Assembly (NCBI GenBank): GCA_025055635.1
Contig: JANWWQ010000012.1
Span: forward strand, 1 to 44,907
Origin: Flavobacteriales bacterium
GTDB taxonomy: Bacteria; Bacteroidota; Bacteroidia; CAIKAF01
Direction of reading: 5' to 3'
DNA length: 44,907 nt
A program made the position numbers and the translations under genes. The notes under the pieces were generated by a model, which was not told where the DNA came from, made no database searches, and saw nothing but the letters and a program-made list of their open reading frames with translations. Positions 36,265 to 44,456 of the stretch are shown in pieces. The stretch's first letter is position 1; each line of letters begins with the position of its first letter.

Positions 36265-37475
36265 AGTTGGCCGTTTTGCTCAATAAGTTTCCTTTTAATA
36301 TTCACGATGGAGGGGCGCTGGTGAGCAAAGGTTTGGCCCGCGCCGTTCTAGACTGTTATCCGAATTCCCTGATATTGGTTCCCCATACCTTCAAGCATCC
36401 ATTCAACTATGACCATATACCCCCTCATTGGCACCCACAGCAATGGAAAGCCGTGGAATGTCATACCCGTGTGACCTTAAAAGGTTTTATCAGTGCCATT
36501 ATGGAGGGACGCGCATACCACTTGATTCGTTACCAACGGTCGCCGGCTGTAAGCCACCTTGTGACTCTAGTGAAAAACTACGGCCCTCAGACCATCATAT
36601 TAGATGGTATGGCGGGTCTGGCATTTCTACCTATTATTAGGAAGGCCTTTCCAGATATGCCAATCATATATCATGCGCACAATGTGGAGTGGAAAGTGTG
36701 GCAGACATTGTGTCACCAGACTAAGGGACAGCCGGTGCGTAGGGGGGCTCTGGAAGTGTTATATCGCTTACTTCGCCGCGAAGAGATTAATACCTTACCC
36801 TTGGCCACAGTGGTAACGGGAGTGAGCCCTGTGGATGTCCAGTATTTCTCTGGAATTTCAGGGGTTAAAACTGTTTCCTTCCTGCCGGCAGCGTTGTGGG
36901 ATAAAACACCAGATCCCGTGCCATGGCCGGCTGATGAGAATACCCTTAAACTCTATCATGTTGGATCCATGGATTGGCAACCCACCCGCCAGGGGATTGA
37001 ACTTTTTCTGGATAGGTATTGGCCATACTTGAGGAAAAAGTTTCCAGAAATAGAGTTGCATTTGGCTGGCAACCATATGCCTGATACCCTGCACAAACGA
37101 AAGCTCCCAGGCCTCTTTGTACATGGTTTTGTGGATAGCGTAGCGGATTTCATACGGGACAAGCATATATGCATAGTGCCGGTATTTGCCGGCAGTGGCA
37201 TCAAAGTGAAAGTGATTGAAGCGCTGGCCCTTGGTAGGCCCGTAATTACGACGCCATTGGGGGCAGAAGGTCTACCCTTGATTCCAGATGTGCATGTTTT
37301 GTTAGCATCAAGTCCGGAAGAATTTGAGAAACAGTTGGCCTATTTGCAAAGTCAACGGAATTTAGCTGTTGAAATCGCCCAAAAAGGACACCAGGTTATT
37401 GCTAAAACCTATCATTTGGCTAACACCTGCCAAAAATTAAGAGAGATACTAAAACAAGCATCTGAAATTCAATAA
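36261..37475 (+). CDS. Glycosyltransferase (GT4-like)
   Basis: The 404-residue protein has two Rossmann halves. The N-terminal acceptor half starts MKLAVLLNKFPFNIHDGG and includes IIYHAHNVEW near residues 142-151; the C-terminal donor half ends with GSGIKVKVIEALALGRPVIT near 310-330, typical of the GT-B fold in GT4. The sugar and acceptor are unknown. ATG 36261 overlaps the permease stop in ATGA, so it is probably co-translated and may modify an envelope glycolipid. I reject an earlier start at 36231, which lies inside the permease gene. Confidence 0.85.
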   Translation: MKLAVLLNKFPFNIHDGGALVSKGLARAVLDCYPNSLILVPHTFKHPFNYDHIPPHWHPQQWKAVECHTRVTLKGFISAIMEGRAYHLIRYQRSPAVSHLVTLVKNYGPQTIILDGMAGLAFLPIIRKAFPDMPIIYHAHNVEWKVWQTLCHQTKGQPVRRGALEVLYRLLRREEINTLPLATVVTGVSPVDVQYFSGISGVKTVSFLPAALWDKTPDPVPWPADENTLKLYHVGSMDWQPTRQGIELFLDRYWPYLRKKFPEIELHLAGNHMPDTLHKRKLPGLFVHGFVDSVADFIRDKHICIVPVFAGSGIKVKVIEALALGRPVITTPLGAEGLPLIPDVHVLLASSPEEFEKQLAYLQSQRNLAVEIAQKGHQVIAKTYHLANTCQKLREILKQASEIQ

Positions 37476-37552
37476 AGAATTTAAAAAAATTTTCTATTCA
37501 TTAGATATGGATTACTCAATTGAAAGCCTAAAAAGTCGGAATTTCCTAAGAA

Positions 37553-37560
37553 TAAATTTG
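37553..37560 (+). promoter_or_regulatory. Putative -7 element for the second glycosyltransferase gene
   Basis: TAAATTTG matches TAnnTTTG exactly, 17 bases before the ATG at 37578, within the 102-base gap between the two glycosyltransferase genes. Confidence 0.45.
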
Positions 37561-37577
37561 GCAAGATTCAGCTGGTG

Positions 37578-38741
37578 ATGCGAATTCTGATGGTGACTCC
37601 GCGTTTTCCTTACCCCTTGGATAAAGGCGATAAGTTGCGCGCCTTCCATCAAATTCGCTTGCTGAGTCTGCGGCATCAGGTGGGTCTATTTGCTCTTACA
37701 GATAAATCGGTGAGCCGAGCAGAAGTTGAAGCAGTGACACCATACCTTAAGGATTTGCACATTGAATATCTTCCCTGGTGGCGTATTGGGGTGTCGTTAT
37801 GCCAAGCCCTGACTAGTCGGGAACCTTTTCAGACGGCTTATCATAGCCACCCTAAGGCCATAAAACGCTTTAGGGAATTTTTAGAAAGATTTCTACCTGA
37901 CGTATTGTACTTTCAACTGCTCCGCACTTTCCGTTACGCCATGGCTGCCCCAGGCCGCCGTCTTCTTTTAGATATGATGGATCCCTTTGCAAAAAATTTA
38001 GCCCTGCGGCTGCCCTTTGAGAAGCCAATCATGCGGTTCTTTCTTCGGGAAGAAGAGGCCCGGCTGGATTACTACGAGCGGCTTGCCTTGGAACGCTTTT
38101 CCCGGGTGGCCATCATCAGTGCACGGGACCGTGAAGACATTAGAAGCCCAGCCCGAGAAGAAGTGTTCATTATTCCTAATGGTATTGATACTTCGTTTTA
38201 TGCTCCTTGGCCTTCTGAACGCGTTTGGGACGTGTGTTTTGTGGGCTCGCTGCGCTACCCCTCCAATACCGAAGCGGCCCTTTTCCTTGCTCGTGATGTG
38301 ATGCCTCAGGTGTGGCGGAAAAAGCCCAATGCCCGGCTGGTGCTCGTGGGTGCTGACCCCCCCTGGCGTGTGCGCAGGCTTCGTAACCGTCTGGTTCATG
38401 TGACGGGACGTGTGTCCGACACTCGGGCTTATTATGCGGCTTCAAGGGTTTTCTGCGCGCCTATGTTCTTAAACACAGGAATCCAAAATAAAATACTTGA
38501 AGCCATGGCAATGGGACTTCCCGTGGTCACAACATCCCGCGTGAACGATGCCATAAAAGCCACACCCGGCGAACATCTCCTAATTGCAGATGAAGCCGCC
38601 GAAATGGCTGATCACATACTTAATGTGCTTGAGTGTAAGGATTTGGCGGCCAAACTGGCTTCCCACGGAAGAATATTTGTGCAACATCAATATAGCTGGG
38701 AAAAAGTTGAAAAGGCCTTGGAAGGATTTTTTGCTTTTTGA
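37578..38741 (+). CDS. Glycosyltransferase, resembling exosortase-associated sugar transferases
   Basis: The 387-residue GT-B protein begins MRILMVTPRFPYPLDKGDK and ends with TGIQNKILEAMAMGLPVVTT near residues 300-320. From memory this start and end resemble the PEP-CTERM/exosortase-associated sugar transferase group (TIGR03087-like). Other conserved parts are RLLLDMMDPFAKN near 134 and IIPNGIDTSFYAP near 195. The donor and acceptor are unknown. ATG 37578 is preferred over GTG one codon earlier. It has its own promoter-like element, so it is probably separate from the upstream glycosyltransferase gene. Confidence 0.8.
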   Translation: MRILMVTPRFPYPLDKGDKLRAFHQIRLLSLRHQVGLFALTDKSVSRAEVEAVTPYLKDLHIEYLPWWRIGVSLCQALTSREPFQTAYHSHPKAIKRFREFLERFLPDVLYFQLLRTFRYAMAAPGRRLLLDMMDPFAKNLALRLPFEKPIMRFFLREEEARLDYYERLALERFSRVAIISARDREDIRSPAREEVFIIPNGIDTSFYAPWPSERVWDVCFVGSLRYPSNTEAALFLARDVMPQVWRKKPNARLVLVGADPPWRVRRLRNRLVHVTGRVSDTRAYYAASRVFCAPMFLNTGIQNKILEAMAMGLPVVTTSRVNDAIKATPGEHLLIADEAAEMADHILNVLECKDLAAKLASHGRIFVQHQYSWEKVEKALEGFFAF

Positions 38742-38781
38742 TAATTTAAACTAAATTTTTAGTACGAAAACTTCAATTGGA

Positions 38782-39165
38782 TTACTGAAAACCACGATAC
38801 ACAAGGTGACGTGTAAGCACATAAACTATTCCCGAGCACAAAATCACATTAAAGGCAATATTTAATACGACAGGCCCTGGACCCCACCGCGCCCAGAGAA
38901 GCACATTTTCCTGACTGAACGTGCTAAAAGTGCTAAGACCTCCGCAAAAGCCTGTGGCTAACAGCATATATAGGGAAGGATTTTTTTCGCGGAACCCTAC
39001 TAACCACACCAATCCTACGATTAAAGAGGCCAGCATATTGGACAGTAGAGTGCTGAGCGGCACACCCCACAGGAATTTGTTCATAAAGGCCTGCGCCAGT
39101 CCAAAACGAAGCACCGAACCCAGGCCCCCGCCCAAAAAAACGGCCACTGCGTGCATCCCATTCAT
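38782..39165 (-). CDS. crcB: Fluoride ion channel CrcB/FluC
   Basis: The 127-residue four-helix membrane protein has the family marks GGGLGSVLRF at residues 12-21, NMLASLIVG with the pore Asn near 43, and GFCGGLSTFSTFSQE near 72-86. It works as a dimer that lets fluoride leave the cell. The gene is last in the yebC operon and its ATG overlaps the PAP2 stop (ATGA). No fluoride riboswitch can be present just upstream because that space is coding. Confidence 0.92.
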   Translation of the reverse strand: MNGMHAVAVFLGGGLGSVLRFGLAQAFMNKFLWGVPLSTLLSNMLASLIVGLVWLVGFREKNPSLYMLLATGFCGGLSTFSTFSQENVLLWARWGPGPVVLNIAFNVILCSGIVYVLTRHLVYRGFQ

Positions 39166-39746
39166 AGCGGTGAGGATCGGCCAAATTTATACTTAAGTGC
39201 CGCAAAGCCTTTGGCTGCGAGAAAGGCGGTCAAGGTACCGAAAATCAAGCCGGCCAGCACATCGCTTGGGAAGTGTACTCCCACAAAAATGCGGCTGAGG
39301 CTCACACAAGAGGCCGCTAAATAGCAGTAAACTCCTATGATACAAGAAATACGGTTGGCGAGGTATTGCGAGGAAATGAACGTCCACCAAGTGGCTTGAG
39401 CAAAACTGTTGGCTGCGTGGGCCGAAAAAAAACCAAATTCACTGCAGCGAGGCCATAAAAGATGCACTTCCGTTTCCCATATCCTGCAGGGCCGTGGGCG
39501 TTGCACTAAGTCCTTGACGAGATTGCTCACCTGGTCAGTGAACGTTAATAAAATGGCAGCACCCACAAGAGCCCCTAAGAACAGAGAAAGATGTAAGCGA
39601 CATAGGCCCATCCAAACGATAGGGAGAGCCATTACAACCCAAGCTGCTCCTGAACTCCAAAAGATCCAGAAACTATCTAAGGCAAGGAGGCTTCCGTTTA
39701 GTGAAAAAAATAGATTTTTATCTAGCTCAAACAACCATTCAGACAT
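39162..39746 (-). CDS. PAP2-family membrane phosphatase
   Basis: The 194-residue protein has five or six hydrophobic segments and the three PAP2 motifs: KDLVQRPRP near residues 78-86, [10 protein letters not shown] near 107-116 (with SAHA in place of the usual PSGH; His110 is kept) and [12 protein letters not shown] at 151-162. It probably dephosphorylates a lipid phosphate such as undecaprenyl pyrophosphate or phosphatidic acid at the outer face of the inner membrane. It overlaps obg by 8 bases at its start and crcB by 4 at its end. Confidence 0.9.
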   Translation of the reverse strand: MSEWLFELDKNLFFSLNGSLLALDSFWIFWSSGAAWVVMALPIVWMGLCRLHLSLFLGALVGAAILLTFTDQVSNLVKDLVQRPRPCRIWETEVHLLWPRCSEFGFFSAHAANSFAQATWWTFISSQYLANRISCIIGVYCYLAASCVSLSRIFVGVHFPSDVLAGLIFGTLTAFLAAKGFAALKYKFGRSSPL

Positions 39747-40740
39747 GGCTTGGAGTATTAAGGGCTTGCCACAGGCGGTCTTTAAGTATTTCCAAGCCGG
39801 TCCCCGTTACGGCCGAAAAAAACACCGGGTTCAGATCATTCAAATGGGCCGCTAACTCGGCTTCCAAATCTGCGTCCAGAAGATCTGATTTTGATATGCC
39901 AATAACCCTTTGTTTCTTAAGCAATTCAGGATTGTATTTTTCTAATTCATTGAGGAGGATATGGTATTGTTGACGGTGATCTGGACAATCTGCCGGTATC
40001 ATGAACAACAGTACGGAATTACGCTCAATGTGGCGGAGGAAGCGTAATCCTAACCCCCGGCCCATATGGGCCCCCTCAATAATGCCAGGAATGTCAGCCA
40101 CGACAAATGATTTGAAGTCGCGGTATGCCACTAACCCCAGATGGGGCACAAGGGTAGTAAAAGGGTAATCAGCTATTTCAGGTCGGGCGGCCGAAATAGC
40201 GGCGAGCAGAGTGCTTTTTCCGGCGTTGGGGAAACCCACTAGACCTACATCAGCCAACAGTTTGAGTTCAAAAATTTTCCACCCCTCTTGACCGGGCTCT
40301 CCAGGTTGTGCGAAACGGGGTGCTTGCAGGGTAGGGGTTTTGAAAAAAGCATTCCCGCGGCCGCCGCGCCCCCCCCGGAGAAGGATAAACTCCTGACCAT
40401 GAGAAGTGATTTCGCACTGTACCTTGCCGGTGGCAAAATCTTTAACAACAGTGCCCAGAGGTACTTCAATCACTTGATCGGCGCCATCAGCGCCGGTTTT
40501 CATACGACCCATGCCGGGTTCTCCGTCGGCGGCGTGGATATGTTTGCGGTATTTAAGATGAAGTAGAGTCCAAAGTTGCTTATTACCCCGGACGATGATA
40601 TGGCCTCCTCTGCCCCCATCACCTCCGTCAGGACCTCCACGAGCTGTGAACTTATCCCGGTAAAAGTGAACAGCTCCAGGCCCGCCTTTTCCGGAACGGA
40701 CAAAAATTTTTACATAGTCAACGAAATTGGTCTCTGCCAC
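39739..40740 (-). CDS. obg: Obg GTPase
   Basis: The 333-residue GTPase has the glycine-rich Obg fold (residues 1-160, with [14 protein letters not shown]) and a G domain: GFPNAGKST at 169-177, DIPGIIEGA at 216-224 and SKSD at 283-286 in place of NKxD. It lacks the C-terminal OCT domain, as in most Bacteroidota. Obg acts in 50S ribosome maturation and stringent signalling. The start is GTG 40740, directly after the yebC TGA with no gap, so translation is coupled. Confidence 0.96.
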   Translation of the reverse strand: MAETNFVDYVKIFVRSGKGGPGAVHFYRDKFTARGGPDGGDGGRGGHIIVRGNKQLWTLLHLKYRKHIHAADGEPGMGRMKTGADGADQVIEVPLGTVVKDFATGKVQCEITSHGQEFILLRGGRGGRGNAFFKTPTLQAPRFAQPGEPGQEGWKIFELKLLADVGLVGFPNAGKSTLLAAISAARPEIADYPFTTLVPHLGLVAYRDFKSFVVADIPGIIEGAHMGRGLGLRFLRHIERNSVLLFMIPADCPDHRQQYHILLNELEKYNPELLKKQRVIGISKSDLLDADLEAELAAHLNDLNPVFFSAVTGTGLEILKDRLWQALNTPSHV

Positions 40741-41457
40741 TCAGGCCATGTTATGAAAAACGTGCTGCACATCATCGTCTTCCTCCAACTTTTCGATGAG
40801 ACGCAGCACTTCGTTTTGTTGCTCTTCAGTTAGATCTTCCTTTGTAGCACCTGGATTAGGGACGTAGACGAATTCGCTAGATACAATTTCAAGGCCTTTC
40901 TCTTCCAGTGCCTTTTGCATGGCAGCATTGTCCTTGAAGGGAGTGATGATATACAGCATATCCTCTTCCTGATTAAGCTCTTCAAGGCCATAGTCAATGA
41001 GCTCTAATTCCAGTTCCTCAAGGTTCTGACCCTGACTTTTGACTTTGAAGATAGCCTTATGTTCAAAAATGAAATCCAACGAACCACTCTTTGTGAGAGA
41101 ACCTCCAGCTCGGTTGAGGTGCATGCGGAGGTTGGCCACTGTACGATTAGGGTTATCTGTGGCTGTCACAATAATGAGGGCCACTCCGTGGGGCGCATAG
41201 GCTTCATACACCACTTCTTCAAAATCTTTTTCTTCTTTGTTCGTGGCTCTTTTAATGGCCGCTTCAATATTGGCCTTTGGCATGTTAATAGCTTTGGCAT
41301 TTTGAATGGCCATACGCAGGCGAGGGTTTAATTCGGGGTCTGGCCCGCCTTGTTTAGCGGCGATAGAAATTTCTCTACCCACACGGGTGAATTGTTTTGC
41401 CATCCGCGCATAGCGCGCAAACATTTTGTATTTACGCTTTTCAAATATGCGACCCAT
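40741..41457 (-). CDS. yebC: YebC/PmpR-family protein
   Basis: The 238-residue protein has the family N-terminus (GRIFEKRKYKMFARYARMAKQF; Bacteroidota replace HSKW with this form), NPRLRMAIQNAKAINMPKAN near residues 43-62 and VYEAYAPHGVALIIV near 85-100. YebC proteins were described as transcription regulators; more recent work puts some on the ribosome where they relieve stalling. The acidic C-terminus (EEDDDVQHVFHN) is typical. ATG 41457 is used rather than an upstream frame start. It is the first gene of yebC-obg-PAP2-crcB. Confidence 0.94.
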   Translation of the reverse strand: MGRIFEKRKYKMFARYARMAKQFTRVGREISIAAKQGGPDPELNPRLRMAIQNAKAINMPKANIEAAIKRATNKEEKDFEEVVYEAYAPHGVALIIVTATDNPNRTVANLRMHLNRAGGSLTKSGSLDFIFEHKAIFKVKSQGQNLEELELELIDYGLEELNQEEDMLYIITPFKDNAAMQKALEEKGLEIVSSEFVYVPNPGATKEDLTEEQQNEVLRLIEKLEEDDDVQHVFHNMA

Positions 41458-41478
41458 GATGGCTTGTTTGGTTGGGAG

Positions 41479-41486
41479 CAAAATTA
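41479..41486 (-). promoter_or_regulatory. Putative -7 element for the yebC operon
   Basis: On the minus strand TAATTTTG matches TAnnTTTG exactly, 21 bases before the yebC ATG. Confidence 0.5.
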
Positions 41487-41524
41487 GATATGACTGGTTG
41501 CAAGGGGTAATTGATGAGTCTTTT

Positions 41525-41558
41525 GGAACAAGCCGTAGGCTTGACCAAGGCGAGTTCC
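41525..41558. other. Nested inverted repeat between yebC and the OmpA-like gene
   Basis: A 6-bp stem CAAGCC/GGCTTG (41529-41543, loop GTA) lies inside outer arms GGAA and TTCC. No T-run follows on either strand, so it is not a standard terminator. It lies in a 214-base gap with no convincing gene. Confidence 0.4.
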
Positions 41559-41671
41559 GATGTACTGTGAGCTTTTCGAGTTTTTAGGGAATTTTCAGTC
41601 AGAGGACTATTTCTGAAAGGACTGTTCCAATTTGCTGGCCTCCGGGTCACCTACGAAAAAACGGGGATAAC

Positions 41672-42928
41672 CTATCGTCCGTTCCAGAGAATACGCACCT
41701 CCACCCGGCGGTTGCGGGCTCGGCCTTCTTCGGTTTCGTTTGAAGCTTTGGGCTGGGTTTCCCCAAAGCCTTGGCGAAGAATGATGTGTTCACGTGGATA
41801 ACCCAATTTAACTAGAAAGTCTACTACGCTCTCAACCCGCTTTTCAGAAAGGCGCTGATTATACTCGTCAGTGCCTTTGTAATCCGTATGACCACGGATC
41901 TCAATTCGGGCTAGATCCGGATAGTCCTTGATGTCTTTCCATACGAAGTAAAGCTTATCGCGGGATGTGTCAGGAATTTTCCAGGAGTCAAAGTCGTACT
42001 CAATAAGGAAACTTCGGGGGAGGGGCTTGCGTTTTTTTTCAGATAAGAACGTAGAGCTGGGGCGGTAGCCAGGTGGAGGGGGTAGCTTTTCCCCTTCCGA
42101 TATAAAGCTGCGGGCTTCTAAGAACACTGCGGAGTCCACGAAACGGTCACCCACATCGGCTATTGCAAGTTTGATATGATAGGTTTTGTAAGCCTGAACG
42201 CGGGCTCGGGCTTTGAGGACCTTGGTGAATCCGTCAAACTGGATTTTGTTGTCGTACACGGGTCGTTGTTTGCCCTGGGTTTTTGGGTCAGAAGTGGAGC
42301 CATTATCCACGTATAAATGGGAGTTCACCTGATCATTGATGGAATTTACGCTCACTATGTCCTGCCCTCCCATGACTGTGGCCAGGTTCAGTTTTCCGTC
42401 TATCCCCGGGCCGCTTATAAAAAAGCCAAATACGTCATTGTACCCTCGGTTTACAAATTCCAGGTATTCTTCGCTGGCGAATACGTAACGAAAACTGATA
42501 AATTCGGACACAGGCACAAAATCAAACTCCAGGGACACAGCGTCCATAGTACGTGCTTGGGCCAGTGCGTCCAGATCAGCGTCCCCACCTTGCATTAATT
42601 CGGATCCGGATATGGGATTGTTGTTCGGCCCCCTTACGCCGTTGAGGTGGCCTGTGGTCAGGAGAAAACCTTCCTCAATTCCGAGTTTACCTCCTTTGTA
42701 AGAAAAAAGGCCCAGGCTGCCTTTAGACCCGGAGAAGCGGATATTGCTGATTTCTACTTCTTTGGTGCCCAGGAATAGATTGCGTACAACTTTTTCCAGG
42801 TTATAATTTGCTGAAAGATATAAATCCTGCCCTCTGCTCAGTAAGCAACCCTGAACCCATAGCAGCATGCTCCAAATGAAAGAACGGCATGCAGTAATTA
42901 AGTTTAATGTGATGCCGTCCACTTTCAC
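41672..42928 (-). CDS. Choice-of-anchor-L domain protein with C-terminal OmpA domain
   Basis: The 418-residue exported protein has a hydrophobic N-terminus, a choice-of-anchor-L-like beta domain near residues 40-275 (GFLLTTGHLNGVRGPNN, EFDFVPVSEFISFRYVFASEEY, VMGGQDIVSVNSIND) and an OmpA-type peptidoglycan-binding domain near 305-418 (IEIRGHTDYKG, NQRLSEKRVESV, ARNRRVEV). By domain content it should sit at the outer membrane and grip peptidoglycan. The start is GTG 42928; a later ATG at 42868 would leave MLLWVQGCLLSRGQD, also a possible signal peptide. It is last in the exosortase-GT2 unit. Confidence 0.85.
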   Translation of the reverse strand: MKVDGITLNLITACRSFIWSMLLWVQGCLLSRGQDLYLSANYNLEKVVRNLFLGTKEVEISNIRFSGSKGSLGLFSYKGGKLGIEEGFLLTTGHLNGVRGPNNNPISGSELMQGGDADLDALAQARTMDAVSLEFDFVPVSEFISFRYVFASEEYLEFVNRGYNDVFGFFISGPGIDGKLNLATVMGGQDIVSVNSINDQVNSHLYVDNGSTSDPKTQGKQRPVYDNKIQFDGFTKVLKARARVQAYKTYHIKLAIADVGDRFVDSAVFLEARSFISEGEKLPPPPGYRPSSTFLSEKKRKPLPRSFLIEYDFDSWKIPDTSRDKLYFVWKDIKDYPDLARIEIRGHTDYKGTDEYNQRLSEKRVESVVDFLVKLGYPREHIILRQGFGETQPKASNETEEGRARNRRVEVRILWNGR

Positions 42929-42952
42929 AAGCTAATAACGCAGAAAATTTTC

Positions 42953-43693
42953 CTACGTTGCAATTTCGGGGAAAAAAGTCTGTCGCGCCCAAGTGTTGTA
43001 CTTCAAAATACACCATATGGCCCATAAACCGTCTTTCCAATTAATCTTTTTACCCTCCGCATAGGTTCGACCGTAATAGGAAATACCCACCTCGTAAACC
43101 CGGACTCCTGGAAACCGCGCCATCTTGGCCGTCACCTCCGGCTCAAAGCCAAAACGATTTTCCTGCAGGCGAATACGCTTCAAAATATCGGCCCTGAACA
43201 ACTTGTAACAGGTTTCCATATCGGTGAGGTTGAGATTTGTGAACATGTTACTGAGGAAGGTGAGAAACTTATTGCCTATGCTATGCCAGAAAAACAGAAT
43301 GCGATGGGGGTTGCCCCCCATAAAACGGGAACCGTACACCACGTCGGCATGACCTTTGAGAACGGGATCCAACAACAAAGTGTATTCTGCCGGGTCGTAT
43401 TCCAAATCGGCATCCTGTACCACAATGTAATCTCCTCGGGCTTCTTGGATTGCGCGGCGTAGGGCAGCTCCCTTACCCAGGTTTTTCGCTTGACGGAAGG
43501 AACGGATAGGAAATTGAGGGTTCTGTTGTTGAAAGGCTATGAGAGTTTCCCAAGTACCATCCATGGAGCAATCGTCCACCACCACAACTTCGCGCTCCAC
43601 TCCTGGAGGAAGAGCCACTGTGCACACCCGATGGAGCACTTGCGCTATGGAACTTTGCTCATTGTAAGCAGGCATTATGACACTCAACAACAT
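42953..43693 (-). CDS. Family 2 glycosyltransferase (polyprenol-phosphate sugar synthase-like)
   Basis: The 246-residue GT-A protein begins LLSVIMPAYNEQSSI, has the DAD metal motif at residues 94-96 (VQDADLEYDP), GSRFMGG near 122 and ETCYKLFR near 160, followed by FGFEPEVTAKM. These match dolichol/polyprenol-phosphate mannose synthases without the C-terminal membrane domain. It would load a sugar on a lipid carrier at the inner face of the membrane. It starts 9 bases after the exosortase gene, suggesting co-transcription. Confidence 0.9.
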   Translation of the reverse strand: MLLSVIMPAYNEQSSIAQVLHRVCTVALPPGVEREVVVVDDCSMDGTWETLIAFQQQNPQFPIRSFRQAKNLGKGAALRRAIQEARGDYIVVQDADLEYDPAEYTLLLDPVLKGHADVVYGSRFMGGNPHRILFFWHSIGNKFLTFLSNMFTNLNLTDMETCYKLFRADILKRIRLQENRFGFEPEVTAKMARFPGVRVYEVGISYYGRTYAEGKKINWKDGLWAIWCILKYNTWARQTFFPEIAT

Positions 43694-43702
43694 CCAGAAA
43701 AA

Positions 43703-44347
43703 TTATTTATCACCAAACTTTACTATCCACCAGCGAATAAAAAAGAACACTATAGAATAACATATCAATAAATACACATAGGAATGGCTGAGCTTAAAGA
43801 GTAATTCACGGGACACGTGTTTCTGGATTAGCACAAGGCTTACTATACGGAAAATATTTCCGGCTTCGGCAGCCACCATACCCAAAGGAATAAACCATAG
43901 TTTATGTTTCCAGGGCCCAGGATAGGCTAAGACGGCACCAGCCAACACAATCATGGGTGCGATTCCCAGGCAGCTTTCGGCCACGTTAATGCCTCTGGTA
44001 CCCGGCAGCCAGAGAATACGAAATTCTTCCGGAATACCCTTGTAATCGCGCCAGAGGATGACTTTTTGGCAGGGAAAGCCCAACACATCATGGATAACAA
44101 AATGACTAACATCTACTAGGACCTTTCCTACATGGTGGTTGAGGGCACGGTATAGCGGAGAAAGTAATTCGTGCAGTTGACCAATAACATTAACACCTCC
44201 TTCATACCAATGCATTTGAAAACCTCCAGTCCATTGAAAAAGCTTCCAAAGCCCATAGGTAAGGCTCATTTTCCATAAAAATAAGCCTACATGAAAAACC
44301 GCATTGAGGTCTAACTTGGTCTTTTCCAAAAGGCTTTTTGAAGCCAC
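43703..44347 (-). CDS. Exosortase/archaeosortase-family protein
   Basis: The 214-residue polytopic membrane protein has the three catalytic residues of the exosortase family: Cys126 in NVAESCLGI, Arg167 in NIFRIVSL and His188 in LSHSYVY. Hydrophobic segments surround them. Exosortases cut a C-terminal sorting signal from exported proteins and pass them to a new anchor. Size and motif context suggest one of the Bacteroidota subgroups (XrtF-like or related), but I cannot assign it. The start is GTG 44347; a TTG at 44329 is possible. An exact -7 box lies only 4 bases before the GTG. Confidence 0.82.
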   Translation of the reverse strand: MASKSLLEKTKLDLNAVFHVGLFLWKMSLTYGLWKLFQWTGGFQMHWYEGGVNVIGQLHELLSPLYRALNHHVGKVLVDVSHFVIHDVLGFPCQKVILWRDYKGIPEEFRILWLPGTRGINVAESCLGIAPMIVLAGAVLAYPGPWKHKLWFIPLGMVAAEAGNIFRIVSLVLIQKHVSRELLFKLSHSYVYLLICYSIVFFFIRWWIVKFGDK

Positions 44348-44351
44348 GGCT

Positions 44352-44359
44352 CAAATGTA
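44352..44359 (-). promoter_or_regulatory. Putative -7 element for the exosortase unit
   Basis: On the minus strand TACATTTG matches TAnnTTTG exactly, 4 bases before the GTG start at 44347. This would give a leaderless or nearly leaderless mRNA, or favour the later TTG at 44329. Confidence 0.4.
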
Positions 44360-44393
44360 GAGATACCAATTTTTAGTAGCCAGCCTCTCCCCC

Positions 44394-44429
44394 AAAAACG
44401 CCACCGGCCTCCATGCGGAGGCCGGTGGC
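44394..44429 (-). terminator. Strong intrinsic terminator after the T9SS client gene
   Basis: A perfect 13-bp stem GCCACCGGCCTCC/GGAGGCCGGTGGC (44400-44412 and 44417-44429) with loop ATGC. On the minus strand it is followed by GTTTTTG. It lies 27 bases after the stop of the T9SS-client gene and insulates it from the exosortase unit. Confidence 0.85.
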
Positions 44430-44456
44430 TGTATGTGGGTTTTTGATTAAGCCCTA

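Noticed and set aside
39166-39300. Possible fluoride riboswitch upstream of crcB
   Set aside because: The region is PAP2 coding sequence and I do not see the fluoride riboswitch core there.
41441-41650. 69-codon minus-strand frame between the OmpA-like gene and yebC
   Set aside because: It overlaps the yebC start and its promoter-like element, and its composition is not protein-like.
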